Part shown: piece after piece, positions 54,439-62,547 of the stretch
How the letters are laid out: every line of letters starts with the position of its first letter
Numbering within the stretch: position 1 is the stretch's first letter
Source: Inhella inkyongensis
Lineage (GTDB): Bacteria; Pseudomonadota; Gammaproteobacteria; Burkholderiales; Burkholderiaceae_C
Assembly: GCF_005952805.1 (NCBI RefSeq)
Contig: NZ_CP040709.1
Span: 3,782,001-3,846,000 of the forward strand
Reading direction: 5' to 3'
Length of the DNA: 64,000 bases
Translations under genes and position numbers: made by a program
The notes under the pieces: generated by a model
Database searches by the model: none
What the model saw: the letters and a program-made list of their open reading frames with translations, nothing else
Told to the model about the DNA's origin: nothing

Positions 54439-56523
54439 TTACTCACGTGCGAGTGCATCGACGGGCGACAGTGCGGCGGCACGACGCGCCGGCAAGGTTC
54501 CAAAGATCAAACCCACCAGGCTGGAGACCGCGAAGGCCACGCCCAGCGCCGCCCAGCTCACCTCCACCCGCAAGTCCTTCTGCGCGGCATTGATGCCCTG
54601 GGCTGCCAACCAGCTCAGCAGCACGCCAAACAAACCGCCCAGGCAGCACAGCAGCACGGCCTCGACCAGGAACTGCAGGCGCACATCACGCTGCCGTGCG
54701 CCCACGGCCATGCGGATGCCGATCTCACGGGTGCGCTCGCTGACCGAGACCAGCATGATGTTCATCACCCCCACACCGCCCACCAGCAGCGAGATGGCGC
54801 CCACGCCGGCAAACAGCAGGGCCATCGCACCGGTCACTTGCTGGAACTTGCGGAACTCCTCCTCCGCACTCCAGACCCCGAAGTCCTCGGCGCCGTGCAG
54901 GGCACGCAAGCGGTACTCGATGTGGCGCTTGACCTCGGCCGGCGGCACGGTGAAATCCAAGAGCACATTGAACTGGTCGGCGTCGGTGCGCAGATCGAGC
55001 TTGCGCGAGAACACCGTGTGCGGCACAAAGACCTGCCCCAGCCAGGAACCGAAGCTGACGATGCCGCCGGTGTCGGCCTTCAGCACGCCCACCACCGTGA
55101 CCGGAAAGGCCACGCCCAGGGGTGGCGGCGCGCCCATGGGCAGGGCCGTCATGGCGTCGCTTCCGGGTGCAGCCATCGGATTGATGAGGAGGGTGCGCCC
55201 CACCACCTTCTCGCCGGGCTTGAAGAGGTTGTCGCGGGCCTTCTCGTCAATCATCGCCACCTGGGCGGCGGCGTCGAAGTCGTTGGGCAGGAAGGCGCGG
55301 CCCTGGTCGACCTTGAGCTTGCGCATCGCCAGGGTGTCGCTCTCGGCGCCCAGCACGCTGACCATGCTGTCGCGCGCGCCGTGGCGCGCCGTCATCTGTG
55401 CCTCGCGCTCGGTGCTCACAGCCTTCACGCCGGCCAGGCCGCGGATGGCCTCCAGATCGGTGGGCCGGAAGGCCTGAGCCTGGCTGCCCGGCGGCAGATT
55501 GGGGTTGCCGCGCCAGACCATGATGCGGCCCGACATGAAGCCGCTGACGTCCTTCTCGATGCTGCCGCTGACCGCCGTGGTCAGCGCCAGGATGGACACC
55601 ACGGCGGCGATGCCGATGCTGATACCCAGCATGGAGAGCGCGGTGCGCAGGCGGTTGCCCTTGAGCGATTGCACGCCCGAGGCAAAGGCCTCACGCCACT
55701 GCGCCTGCAGGCGGCGCCACCACGAGGTGCGCGCCAGCGGTGCGGCCTCGGTGGCCTGGGCTTGCACCTGGTGATCGACCGGCGTGCCGGTGTCGCGGAT
55801 CACATGGCCGTCGCGCAGCTCGATCACTCGGCGCGCGTGTGCGGCCACCTGGTGGTCGTGCGTGACCAGGATGATGGTGTGGCCGCGCTCATTGAGTTCG
55901 CGCAGCAGCTTCAACATCTCGGCGCCCGAGGCCGAGTCGAGCGCGCCGGTGGGCTCGTCGGCCAGGATGATCTGGCCGCCATTCATCAGCGAACGCGCGA
56001 TCGACACGCGCTGCTGCTGGCCCCCGCTGAGCTCGTTGGGCTTGTGGTGGAGGCGATCACCCAGGCCCAGGCGTGCCAGCAACTGTTCCGCACGCTTAGA
56101 ACGGTCGGCCGCCGACACCCCGGCATAGACCGCCGGCAGCGCCGCGTTGCCGCGCGCATCCAGATGCGGCAGCAGGTGGTAGCGCTGGAAGATGAAACCG
56201 AAGCGCTCGCGCCGCAGCGCGGCGAGCTCGTCGGGGCCGAAGTGGCTGGCGTCCTGGCCGTCGATCAGAAACTGGCCGCTGCTGGGGTTGTCCAGGCAGC
56301 CCAGCACATTCATCAAGGTGCTCTTGCCCGAGCCGCTCTGGCCGATGACGGCGACGAACTCGCCGGTCTGGATGGCCAGGCTGACGCCATCGAGTGCGCG
56401 CACCTCGATATCGCCCAGCCGATAGTGCCGGCCGATGTCGCGCAGTTCGATCAGGGGCGGCGCGGCCGCGTGCGCTCTTTCCCCCGGCGCGGCGGCCGGG
56501 TGGATCAACAGGTCCTTGGCCAT
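54439..56523 (-). CDS. macB: MacB-type macrolide/peptide export ABC transporter (fused ATPase and permease)
   Basis: A 694-residue inner-membrane exporter. N-terminal ATPase: Walker A AVIGQSGSGKSTLMNVLGC, signature LSGGQQQRVSIARSLMN, Walker B IILADEPTGALD, H-loop LVTHDHQ. A membrane segment and a periplasmic domain follow (from about residue 275), and the C-terminus has the FtsX-like three-helix block (GVGAISLLVGGVGVMNIMLV, SVSERTREIGIRMAVGAR). E. coli MacB exports macrolides and heat-stable enterotoxin. It lies between macA (3 bp gap) and the outer-membrane factor. Confidence 0.95.
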   Translation of the reverse strand: MAKDLLIHPAAAPGERAHAAAPPLIELRDIGRHYRLGDIEVRALDGVSLAIQTGEFVAVIGQSGSGKSTLMNVLGCLDNPSSGQFLIDGQDASHFGPDELAALRRERFGFIFQRYHLLPHLDARGNAALPAVYAGVSAADRSKRAEQLLARLGLGDRLHHKPNELSGGQQQRVSIARSLMNGGQIILADEPTGALDSASGAEMLKLLRELNERGHTIILVTHDHQVAAHARRVIELRDGHVIRDTGTPVDHQVQAQATEAAPLARTSWWRRLQAQWREAFASGVQSLKGNRLRTALSMLGISIGIAAVVSILALTTAVSGSIEKDVSGFMSGRIMVWRGNPNLPPGSQAQAFRPTDLEAIRGLAGVKAVSTEREAQMTARHGARDSMVSVLGAESDTLAMRKLKVDQGRAFLPNDFDAAAQVAMIDEKARDNLFKPGEKVVGRTLLINPMAAPGSDAMTALPMGAPPPLGVAFPVTVVGVLKADTGGIVSFGSWLGQVFVPHTVFSRKLDLRTDADQFNVLLDFTVPPAEVKRHIEYRLRALHGAEDFGVWSAEEEFRKFQQVTGAMALLFAGVGAISLLVGGVGVMNIMLVSVSERTREIGIRMAVGARQRDVRLQFLVEAVLLCCLGGLFGVLLSWLAAQGINAAQKDLRVEVSWAALGVAFAVSSLVGLIFGTLPARRAAALSPVDALARE

Positions 56524-56525
56524 GA

Positions 56526-57722
56526 TCAGGCCTTGCCGGCGGCGGCAGCGGACGCAGCCTGCGAGGCCGCCGACTCGGGCGGCGGCGGGGCCAGCAGCAC
56601 CTTCTCACCGGCCTTCAGGCCTTCCAGCACCTGCACCTTGGCACCGTCCTGCAGGCCCGTGCGGATCTTGCGCATCACCGGCTTCTGGTCCTTGGCGTCC
56701 TTGCCTTCCAGCACCTGCACCGCAAAACGGCCATCGTCCTCGCGGGCGCCCAAGGCCACCACCGGAATGGCCAGGGCCTGCTTGGCCTCGCCGGTCTCGA
56801 TGTGCACCTGCACCGTCATGTCCGAGAGCAGCTTGCGCTCCTTGTTGGGCACTTCGAACAGCACGTTGTAGAACACCGCATTGCCGGCGCGCTCGGGCAC
56901 CGGCTGGATCACCCGCACCTTGCCCTCGAAGCGCTGGGCCTCGCCCGACAGGGTCACAAAGCGGGCCTTCTGGCCCACCTTGACGAGCGCGATGTCGGCC
57001 TCGGGCACGCGGGTGCGCACGGTGATCTCGTCCATATTGGCCAGGGTCACCATCACCGGGGTGATCTGCACGGCAATCACGGTCTGGCCCTCTTGCACCG
57101 GCAGATTGACCACCGTGCCATCCATGGGCGCGGTGATGGAGGCATGGCCCAGCGACAGGCGGCGCTTGTCCAGCTCCGCCTGCAATCGCTTGTGGCTGGC
57201 CGTCTGGCCGCGCAGGTCCGCTTCCAGCTTGATCAGCTCGACCTCGGCCCGCTCGGCCTCGGTGGCCGCCGTGGCCTCGCCCTTCAAAAGGCGGCGCTGG
57301 CGCTCAACCTCGGCGCGGATGAGCTTGAGTTCGGCCTGACGCATCTCGATCAGCGCAGCCTGCTGGGCCACGGCGGCCTCAGCCTGCGCCACCTCGCTGC
57401 GCGCCAACTCGGGGTCCAGGCTGACCAAGAGATCGCCCTTCTTCACCTGCTGCCCCAGTTGCACATGCAGGGTGCGCACCTGGCCGCTGACCTGGGCGCC
57501 CACATCCACTTTCAGGCGCGGCTGCAACACGCCGGCGGCCTGCACCGTCTGCACGATGTCGGCCAGGGCCGCCGCCCCGCTGGGCGGGGGCGGGGGTGGG
57601 GGCGCCGGGTTCAAGGCCCGGTAGCCGGCAAACGCACCACCAGCGGCCAACAGCAGCGCAATGCGCACCGGCCAGGTCTTGAGAGAAAGGCGCTGGCGCC
57701 AGGTCTTGTTCTGCGTAGCCAT
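56526..57722 (-). CDS. macA: MacA-type periplasmic adaptor
   Basis: Membrane-fusion partner of MacB, 398 residues. An N-terminal helix (PVRIALLLAAGGAFAGY) is followed by a short poly-proline stretch (APPPPPPPSGAA), a lipoyl half (VDVGAQVSGQVRTLHVQLGQ), the alpha-hairpin (about residues 100-185), the second lipoyl half (SITAPMDGTVVNLPVQEGQT), and a beta-barrel. The ATG start encodes MATQNKTWRQ with AAAGGAG upstream; a longer frame runs into the AraC gene. It is the first gene of the operon. Confidence 0.93.
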   Translation of the reverse strand: MATQNKTWRQRLSLKTWPVRIALLLAAGGAFAGYRALNPAPPPPPPPSGAAALADIVQTVQAAGVLQPRLKVDVGAQVSGQVRTLHVQLGQQVKKGDLLVSLDPELARSEVAQAEAAVAQQAALIEMRQAELKLIRAEVERQRRLLKGEATAATEAERAEVELIKLEADLRGQTASHKRLQAELDKRRLSLGHASITAPMDGTVVNLPVQEGQTVIAVQITPVMVTLANMDEITVRTRVPEADIALVKVGQKARFVTLSGEAQRFEGKVRVIQPVPERAGNAVFYNVLFEVPNKERKLLSDMTVQVHIETGEAKQALAIPVVALGAREDDGRFAVQVLEGKDAKDQKPVMRKIRTGLQDGAKVQVLEGLKAGEKVLLAPPPPESAASQAASAAAAGKA

Positions 57723-57850
57723 GAAAGGAGTTGCCTTGGGTGATGAACAGCGGGGCGCAATGTAGCGGCCCGCACTGGGGCCGCCAGCCCTCTTCCGACC
57801 AAACGCGGCAAGCGCCGACCAACTGCAGACCTGAGGGACTGAGTCCGGCC

Positions 57851-58894
57851 CTACCTGGCTCGCCACTGCTGTGGCGTGCAATCAAACCAGGCCCGGAAGG
57901 CGTGGTTGAAGCCGCTCTGTTCGGCATAGCCCAGCAGGAAGGCAGTCTCGGTGAGGCTGATAGCGGGATTGCGCAGGTACTGCATGGCCAGCTCGCGGCG
58001 CGTGGCGTCCAGCAGTTGCTGAAAGCTACTGCCGGCTTCAGCCAGACGGCGCTGCAGGGTGCGCGGCGATAGTTGCAAGGCGGCGGCCACCTGGCCCACC
58101 CGGGCGCCATCCTGTGCCAGGCGCTCGGCGATCTGGGCCCGCACCGCGCCAACCAGCTTGGCCTCGCGCGGCATCTTTTTGAGCAGGGCCTGCTCGCGCG
58201 CCGCCAGCAGTTGCGCGGCGCGTTGCTCCAGCAAGGGGAAGAGCGCGGGGTCGGCGCCTGGCACGGGTTCTTCCAGCAGCGCGGCATCAAAGCGCGCGCG
58301 CGCCACCGGGGCCTCATAAGTCAGGCGCAGACCAAACCAATCGTCCAGCGCGCGGCGCTGGGTCGCGTCCTTGGGGGCCGCATGCGGCAGGGCCAGCTCC
58401 TGCACCGGCAGCCGGCGTCCGGCCAGCCAGGTGGCAAAAACCTGGATGCTGGCCATCACCGACAGCGGCAGATGGACGCTGGGCAACTGACGCAGCCAGG
58501 GGCAGTGCCAGAGATAGACGGCGCTGCGGCCTTCCACCACCAGCTCGCTACGGCCCAGGTCGTGGGCCAGGCCCTCGAAGCGCCGGGTTTGCAGCACCGC
58601 CTCACCAAAGCTGGGGCATGAGAGCAGCACATGGCCATAGGCCACAAAGCTGCTGGCGCGCATGCGCGCACCCACGCGCAGGCCGAAGTCAAAAGCGCGC
58701 GCGCCGCCCGCTTCCAGCAGGGCGATGTAGTCCTGCACCGGCCACTCCTCCCCACTCGGAAAGTCGAGCTCCAGGTCCAGCAGGGCGGCCTCATCCATCG
58801 CCGCCTGCGCATAGGCTTGCGCCACCCGGGCCTGGGCCAGAGGCGGCAGGCCGAGTTCGGTGGCGCTATGGTCGGGGTGCAGATGCTGAGGCAA
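57851..58894 (-). CDS. AraC-family transcriptional regulator (OruR/ArgR-like N-terminal domain)
   Basis: A 347-residue regulator. The N-terminal domain has the family pattern of the arabinose-binding-like region found in Pseudomonas OruR (FDFGLRVGARMRASSFVAYG, HVLLSCPSFGEAV). The C-terminal AraC DNA-binding domain has both helix-turn-helices: AERLAQDGARVGQVAAALQL, SPRTLQRRLAEAGSSFQQLL and the conserved AISLTETAFLLGYAEQSGFN, HAFRAWFDCTPQQWR. It reads away from the plus-strand FAD-oxidase gene (103 bp between starts), which it may control; it lies upstream of macA on the same strand. Confidence 0.92.
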   Translation of the reverse strand: MPQHLHPDHSATELGLPPLAQARVAQAYAQAAMDEAALLDLELDFPSGEEWPVQDYIALLEAGGARAFDFGLRVGARMRASSFVAYGHVLLSCPSFGEAVLQTRRFEGLAHDLGRSELVVEGRSAVYLWHCPWLRQLPSVHLPLSVMASIQVFATWLAGRRLPVQELALPHAAPKDATQRRALDDWFGLRLTYEAPVARARFDAALLEEPVPGADPALFPLLEQRAAQLLAAREQALLKKMPREAKLVGAVRAQIAERLAQDGARVGQVAAALQLSPRTLQRRLAEAGSSFQQLLDATRRELAMQYLRNPAISLTETAFLLGYAEQSGFNHAFRAWFDCTPQQWRAR

Positions 58895-58997
58895 GGGCTG
58901 ACTCTCTTGGCGCGATTTCGCAAACCGCCCTGGCGGCGGCGCGCAAGCTTAATGGCGCCGGCTTGCCTAGCATCCATCCCTTCAAAAGGAGAGCGTG

Positions 58998-60608
58998 ATG
59001 CGGCGTTGGAATGGTTGGGGCGATGACAGCATTCAGGCCCATCTGGCCCCCGAGGCCTTGGACTTTCTGCAGCAACAGCTGGGCCAGCCCAAGCGGCCGC
59101 AGGATGCCAGCTTGGAAGCTGTGTGCGCACAGATCGAGCGCGATCAACCCTCGCGCTTTGGCGGCGCCCTGGCCCATCCGCTGATCGACATCCGCCCCGA
59201 AGCCCGTCTGCGCAGCAGCTACGGCCAAAGCCTGGGCGACTGGATTCAACTGCGCTTCGGGCAGGTGGCGCGCGTCAGCGACGGCGTGGCCTTTCCAGAA
59301 AGCCGCGCGCAAGTGCGCGAACTGCTCGACTGGGCTGCAGCCCACAACGTGCTCGTCATCCCCTGCGGCGGCGCCACCTCGGTGGTCGGCCACTTGCTGG
59401 CACCGGCCGGCGAGACCCGCCCGGTGCTGACCCTGAACCTGACCCGATTGCGCGCCCTCACCGATCTGAACCGCGAGGCGCAGCTGGCCACCTTCGAGGC
59501 CGGTGTGCTCGGCCCCGATCTGGAGGCGCAATTGCGCGCGCACGGCTTCACCCTGGGCCACTTCCCGCAGAGCTTTGAGTACGCCTCCCTGGGCGGCTGG
59601 GTCGTCACCCGCAGCTCGGGCCAGCAGAGCCTGCGCTACGGCCGCGCCGAGAACTGGTTCGCCGGCGGCACCCTGCTGACACCAGGCGCGGAGCTGAACA
59701 TCCCGCCCCTGCCGGCCAGCGCCGCAGGCCCGGACCTGCGCGAATGGGTGCTGGGCAGCGAGGGCCGCTTTGGCGTGCTCACCGACGTGACCGTGCGCGT
59801 CACGCGACTGCCCGAGGAAGAGCGCTTCATCGGCATCTTCCTGCCCAGCTGGGACGCCGGCCTGGCCGCGGTGCGCGAGTTGGCGCAGACCAAGACCCCG
59901 CTGTCGATGATGCGTCTTGCCAACGCGGTCGAGACCCTCACCACCTTGAAGCTGGCGGGACACGCCGGTCAGATCGCCTGGCTGGAGCGCTACTTGGGTT
60001 GGCGCGGCTGCGGCGAGGGCAAGGTGTTGCTCTTCATCGGCCTGACCGGCAGCCGTGCCCAGGTGGCCAACGCCCAGGCCGAGGCGCTGGGCATCGTGCG
60101 CCAGTTTGGCGGTGTCTCCACCGGCCAAATGCTGGGCAAGAAGTGGGCGGCCAAGCGCTTTGCCGGCGTCTACCTGCGCAACGCGCTCTGGGAGGCCGGC
60201 TATATGGTGGACACCATGGAGACCGCCATCCCCTGGGGCGGCACCACGGCCATGGTGAACGCCATCGAAAACGCCGGCCGCGAGGCCCTGGCGGGCTTTG
60301 GCGAGCGTTGCCACGCCTACACCCACCTCTCGCATGTGTACTCAAGCGGCAGCTCGGTCTACTCGACCTTTGTGTTCCGCCTGGGCGCCACCGCCGAGGA
60401 GAGTCATGCCCGCTGGTGGGCGCTCAAGACCGCCATCTGCAAGGCCATGGTGGCGCAGGGCGGCACCATCAGCCACCAGCATGGCGTGGGCAAGGACCAT
60501 GCGCCCTATCTCGGTGTGGAGAAGGGCGCTGCCGGGCTGGCGGCCATCGACGCCGCGATTCAGCACTTCGATCCGAAGGGGGTGTTGGCGAGCGGGAATT
60601 TGCGGTGA
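58998..60608 (+). CDS. FAD-binding oxidase, alkylglycerone-phosphate synthase-like
   Basis: A 536-residue flavoenzyme. The N-terminal MRRWNGWGDDSIQAHLAPEA and the FAD motif VLVIPCGGATSVVGHLLAPA are those of alkyldihydroxyacetonephosphate synthase homologues, together with GHFPQSFEYASLGGWVVTRS and SGQQSLRYGR. The HLSHVYSSGSSVYSTFVFRL and GTISHQHGVGKDHAPYLGVE segments match the active site, including the HxHGxGxxH-like motif of the family. In eukaryotes the enzyme makes ether lipids; bacterial versions act on glycerol or polyol substrates. The ATG at 58998 has AAAAGGAGA 7 bp upstream. It forms a probable unit with the downstream glpD and FGGY kinase, separated by the palindromic element. Confidence 0.88.
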   Translation: MRRWNGWGDDSIQAHLAPEALDFLQQQLGQPKRPQDASLEAVCAQIERDQPSRFGGALAHPLIDIRPEARLRSSYGQSLGDWIQLRFGQVARVSDGVAFPESRAQVRELLDWAAAHNVLVIPCGGATSVVGHLLAPAGETRPVLTLNLTRLRALTDLNREAQLATFEAGVLGPDLEAQLRAHGFTLGHFPQSFEYASLGGWVVTRSSGQQSLRYGRAENWFAGGTLLTPGAELNIPPLPASAAGPDLREWVLGSEGRFGVLTDVTVRVTRLPEEERFIGIFLPSWDAGLAAVRELAQTKTPLSMMRLANAVETLTTLKLAGHAGQIAWLERYLGWRGCGEGKVLLFIGLTGSRAQVANAQAEALGIVRQFGGVSTGQMLGKKWAAKRFAGVYLRNALWEAGYMVDTMETAIPWGGTTAMVNAIENAGREALAGFGERCHAYTHLSHVYSSGSSVYSTFVFRLGATAEESHARWWALKTAICKAMVAQGGTISHQHGVGKDHAPYLGVEKGAAGLAAIDAAIQHFDPKGVLASGNLR

Positions 60609-60657
60609 TGGGTTTGCCCTTGAGCGGGAGCCCGCAGGGGCTTCACCCCTGCACCCG

Positions 60658-61003
60658 CCCCCTTTCTCTTTGCTTCGCCAAAGAGAAAGGGGGAAAGAGA
60701 AAGGCGACCCCCAACAGCCAACTGCCGAATACCGAACAGCCCGGACTTCAACAGTTCGCTCCGTTTCCCGGGGTCCCCTATGCGCTGCCGAGAAGCCCAG
60801 GAGATTGGGGCCGCGTGCGCAAGCACGCCACCCCTTCTGGATCGGCGCGGCCGTTCAAACGCAGTGAGCGCAGCGAACGGAGTGCGTTCCGCGCCGCGGC
60901 CCCAAGCTCCGAGCATCGCAGGGGACCCCAGCCGCAGGCTGGGGCTGCGCATCGGGGTCGCCTTTCTTTGGTTACTTTCTTTGGCGAAGCAAAGAAAGTA
61001 ACC
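60658..61003. repeat. Nested-palindrome intergenic element (about 345 bp)
   Basis: A highly structured stretch with hairpins at both ends and paired arms in between. Left hairpin CCCCCTTTCTCTTT / AAAGAGAAAGGGGG (60658-60693) and right hairpin GGTTACTTTCTTT / AAAGAAAGTAACC (60970-61003) share the loop GCTTCGCC / GGCGAAGC. Inside, AAAGGCGACCCC (60700) pairs with GGGGTCGCCTTT (60954), GGGGTCCCCT (60770) with AGGGGACCCC (60920), and TTGGGGCCGCG (60805) with CGCGGCCCCAA (60895). The whole block could fold into one large cruciform RNA. It contains no plausible gene and lies between the FAD-oxidase gene and glpD. Its terminal motif looks like a repeat I recall from Xanthomonas and Variovorax-type genomes. 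Confidence 0.8.
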
Positions 61004-61065
61004 CGGCCGCCGGGCCGGAATCCCGGCGGGCTGCAGGCATGCAAACCCATCCTGGATGGTCAACC

Positions 61066-62547
61066 ATGAAAGTTGACCTCCTCATCATCGGCGGTGGAAT
61101 CTCCGGCGCCGGCATCGCCCTTGAAGCCGCCAAGCGCGGCGTCAAGGCGCTGCTGGTGGAGCGCGAGGACTTTGCCTGGGGCACCAGCAGCCGCTCCAGC
61201 AAGCTGGTGCATGGCGGCCTGCGCTATTTGAAGCAGGGCGCGCTGCACCTGACCTGGGAGTCGGTGCGCGAGCGCGACCAGTTGCTGCGCGACGCGCCCG
61301 GCCTGGTGGAGCCCATGCCCTTTGCGATGGCCCACAACCCCGGCGCCAAGCCGGGCCGTGCCACCTTGCAGGCCGGGCTGATGCTCTACGACCTGCTGGC
61401 CGGCCGCCGCACGCGCGGCTACGCCGATGCCGCGCAGATGCAATGGCTGGTGCCCGGCCTGCCCGCCTTGAGCGGCGCCAGCCTCTATGAGGACGCCACC
61501 ACCGACGACGCCCGCCTGACCCTGCGCGTGCTGCAGGAGGCGCAGAGCCTGGGGACGGTGGTGCGCAACCGCACCGAGTTGCTGGCACTGCGGCGCGACG
61601 CCACCGGTCAGGTCATCGGCGCCAGCCTGCGCGGCCCCGATGGCTTCAGCCAGGACATCGAGTGCCGCTGCGCCATCGCCGCCACCGGAGCCTATCTGGG
61701 CGAACTCGCCGCACAGACCGGCCTGCCAGCGCCCAAGATCCGCCCCCTGCGTGGCTCGCACCTGCTGCTGCCCCTGTGGCGCCTGCCCCTGAGCCGGGCC
61801 GTGGCCTGGAGCCATGCCGACGACGGACGCCCGGTGTTCGCCTATCCCTGGCAGGGTGCCCTGCTGGTGGGCACCACCGATCTGGACCATCCCGACCTCA
61901 GCCTGGCCCCGCGCATCACCGCCCCCGAGCAGGACTATCTGCTGCGCGCCCTGAACCAAGCCTTCCCGCAGGCGGGCTTGAGCGCACGCGACATCCGCAG
62001 CACCTGGGCCGGCGTGCGCCCGGTGCTGGACAGTGGCGCCGGCGTCGATCCCTCCAAGGAAAGCCGCGAGCACCTGGTGCTGGCGCATCAAGGTCTGGTG
62101 GCCATCAGCGGCGGCAAGCTCACCACCTTCCGCCGCATGGCCCGCGAGGCCCTGGCCAAGGCGCGCCCCTGGCTGCCGATGCTGGGGCCCGAGACCGGCC
62201 CCGGCATCCTGCTGCCGGCCGCCGCCGGCGCCGGCATACCGGCGCGCCTGAGCGGGCGCTTTGGTGCGCGCGCCACCGAGGTGCTTGCGCAAGGCAGGCA
62301 GCCGCTCTGGGGGCAGACCCTGACGGGCGAGCTGCGCCACAGCCTGCAGCATGAGCAGGTGCACCATCTCGACGACCTGCTGCTGCGCCGCACCCGCCTG
62401 GGGCTTCTGGCCTCCGACTTCGGCCGCAGCCTGCTGCCGGCCCTGCAGCCCCATTGCCAGCAACTGCTGGGCTGGGACGCCGCCCGCTTCGAGCAAGAGT
62501 GCCAGCGTTATCTCGCGCTGATGCACGACCAACACAAGGCCTTGTGA
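61066..62547 (+). CDS. glpD: Glycerol-3-phosphate dehydrogenase (FAD-dependent)
   Basis: Membrane-associated flavoenzyme that oxidises glycerol 3-phosphate to dihydroxyacetone phosphate and feeds electrons to quinone. It has 493 residues: FAD motif DLLIIGGGISGAGIALEAAK at the N-terminus, WGTSSRSSKLVHGGLRYLKQ (the GlpD signature), IRPLRGSHLLLPLWRLPL, TSTWAGVRPVLDSGAGVDPS-like, and GGKLTTFRRMAREAL. The start is the ATG at 61066 (MKVDLLIIGG); nine earlier codons precede the conserved start. It overlaps the FGGY kinase start by one base (TGATG). No glpK or glpF is adjacent. Confidence 0.93.
   Translation: MKVDLLIIGGGISGAGIALEAAKRGVKALLVEREDFAWGTSSRSSKLVHGGLRYLKQGALHLTWESVRERDQLLRDAPGLVEPMPFAMAHNPGAKPGRATLQAGLMLYDLLAGRRTRGYADAAQMQWLVPGLPALSGASLYEDATTDDARLTLRVLQEAQSLGTVVRNRTELLALRRDATGQVIGASLRGPDGFSQDIECRCAIAATGAYLGELAAQTGLPAPKIRPLRGSHLLLPLWRLPLSRAVAWSHADDGRPVFAYPWQGALLVGTTDLDHPDLSLAPRITAPEQDYLLRALNQAFPQAGLSARDIRSTWAGVRPVLDSGAGVDPSKESREHLVLAHQGLVAISGGKLTTFRRMAREALAKARPWLPMLGPETGPGILLPAAAGAGIPARLSGRFGARATEVLAQGRQPLWGQTLTGELRHSLQHEQVHHLDDLLLRRTRLGLLASDFGRSLLPALQPHCQQLLGWDAARFEQECQRYLALMHDQHKAL

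Noticed and set aside
51249..54593. A 1114-codon open frame on the plus strand
   Set aside because: It is antisense to the beta-barrel and TolC-type genes, is made of Gln/Ala/His/Gly-rich low-complexity sequence and has no domain; long shadow frames are expected at this GC content.
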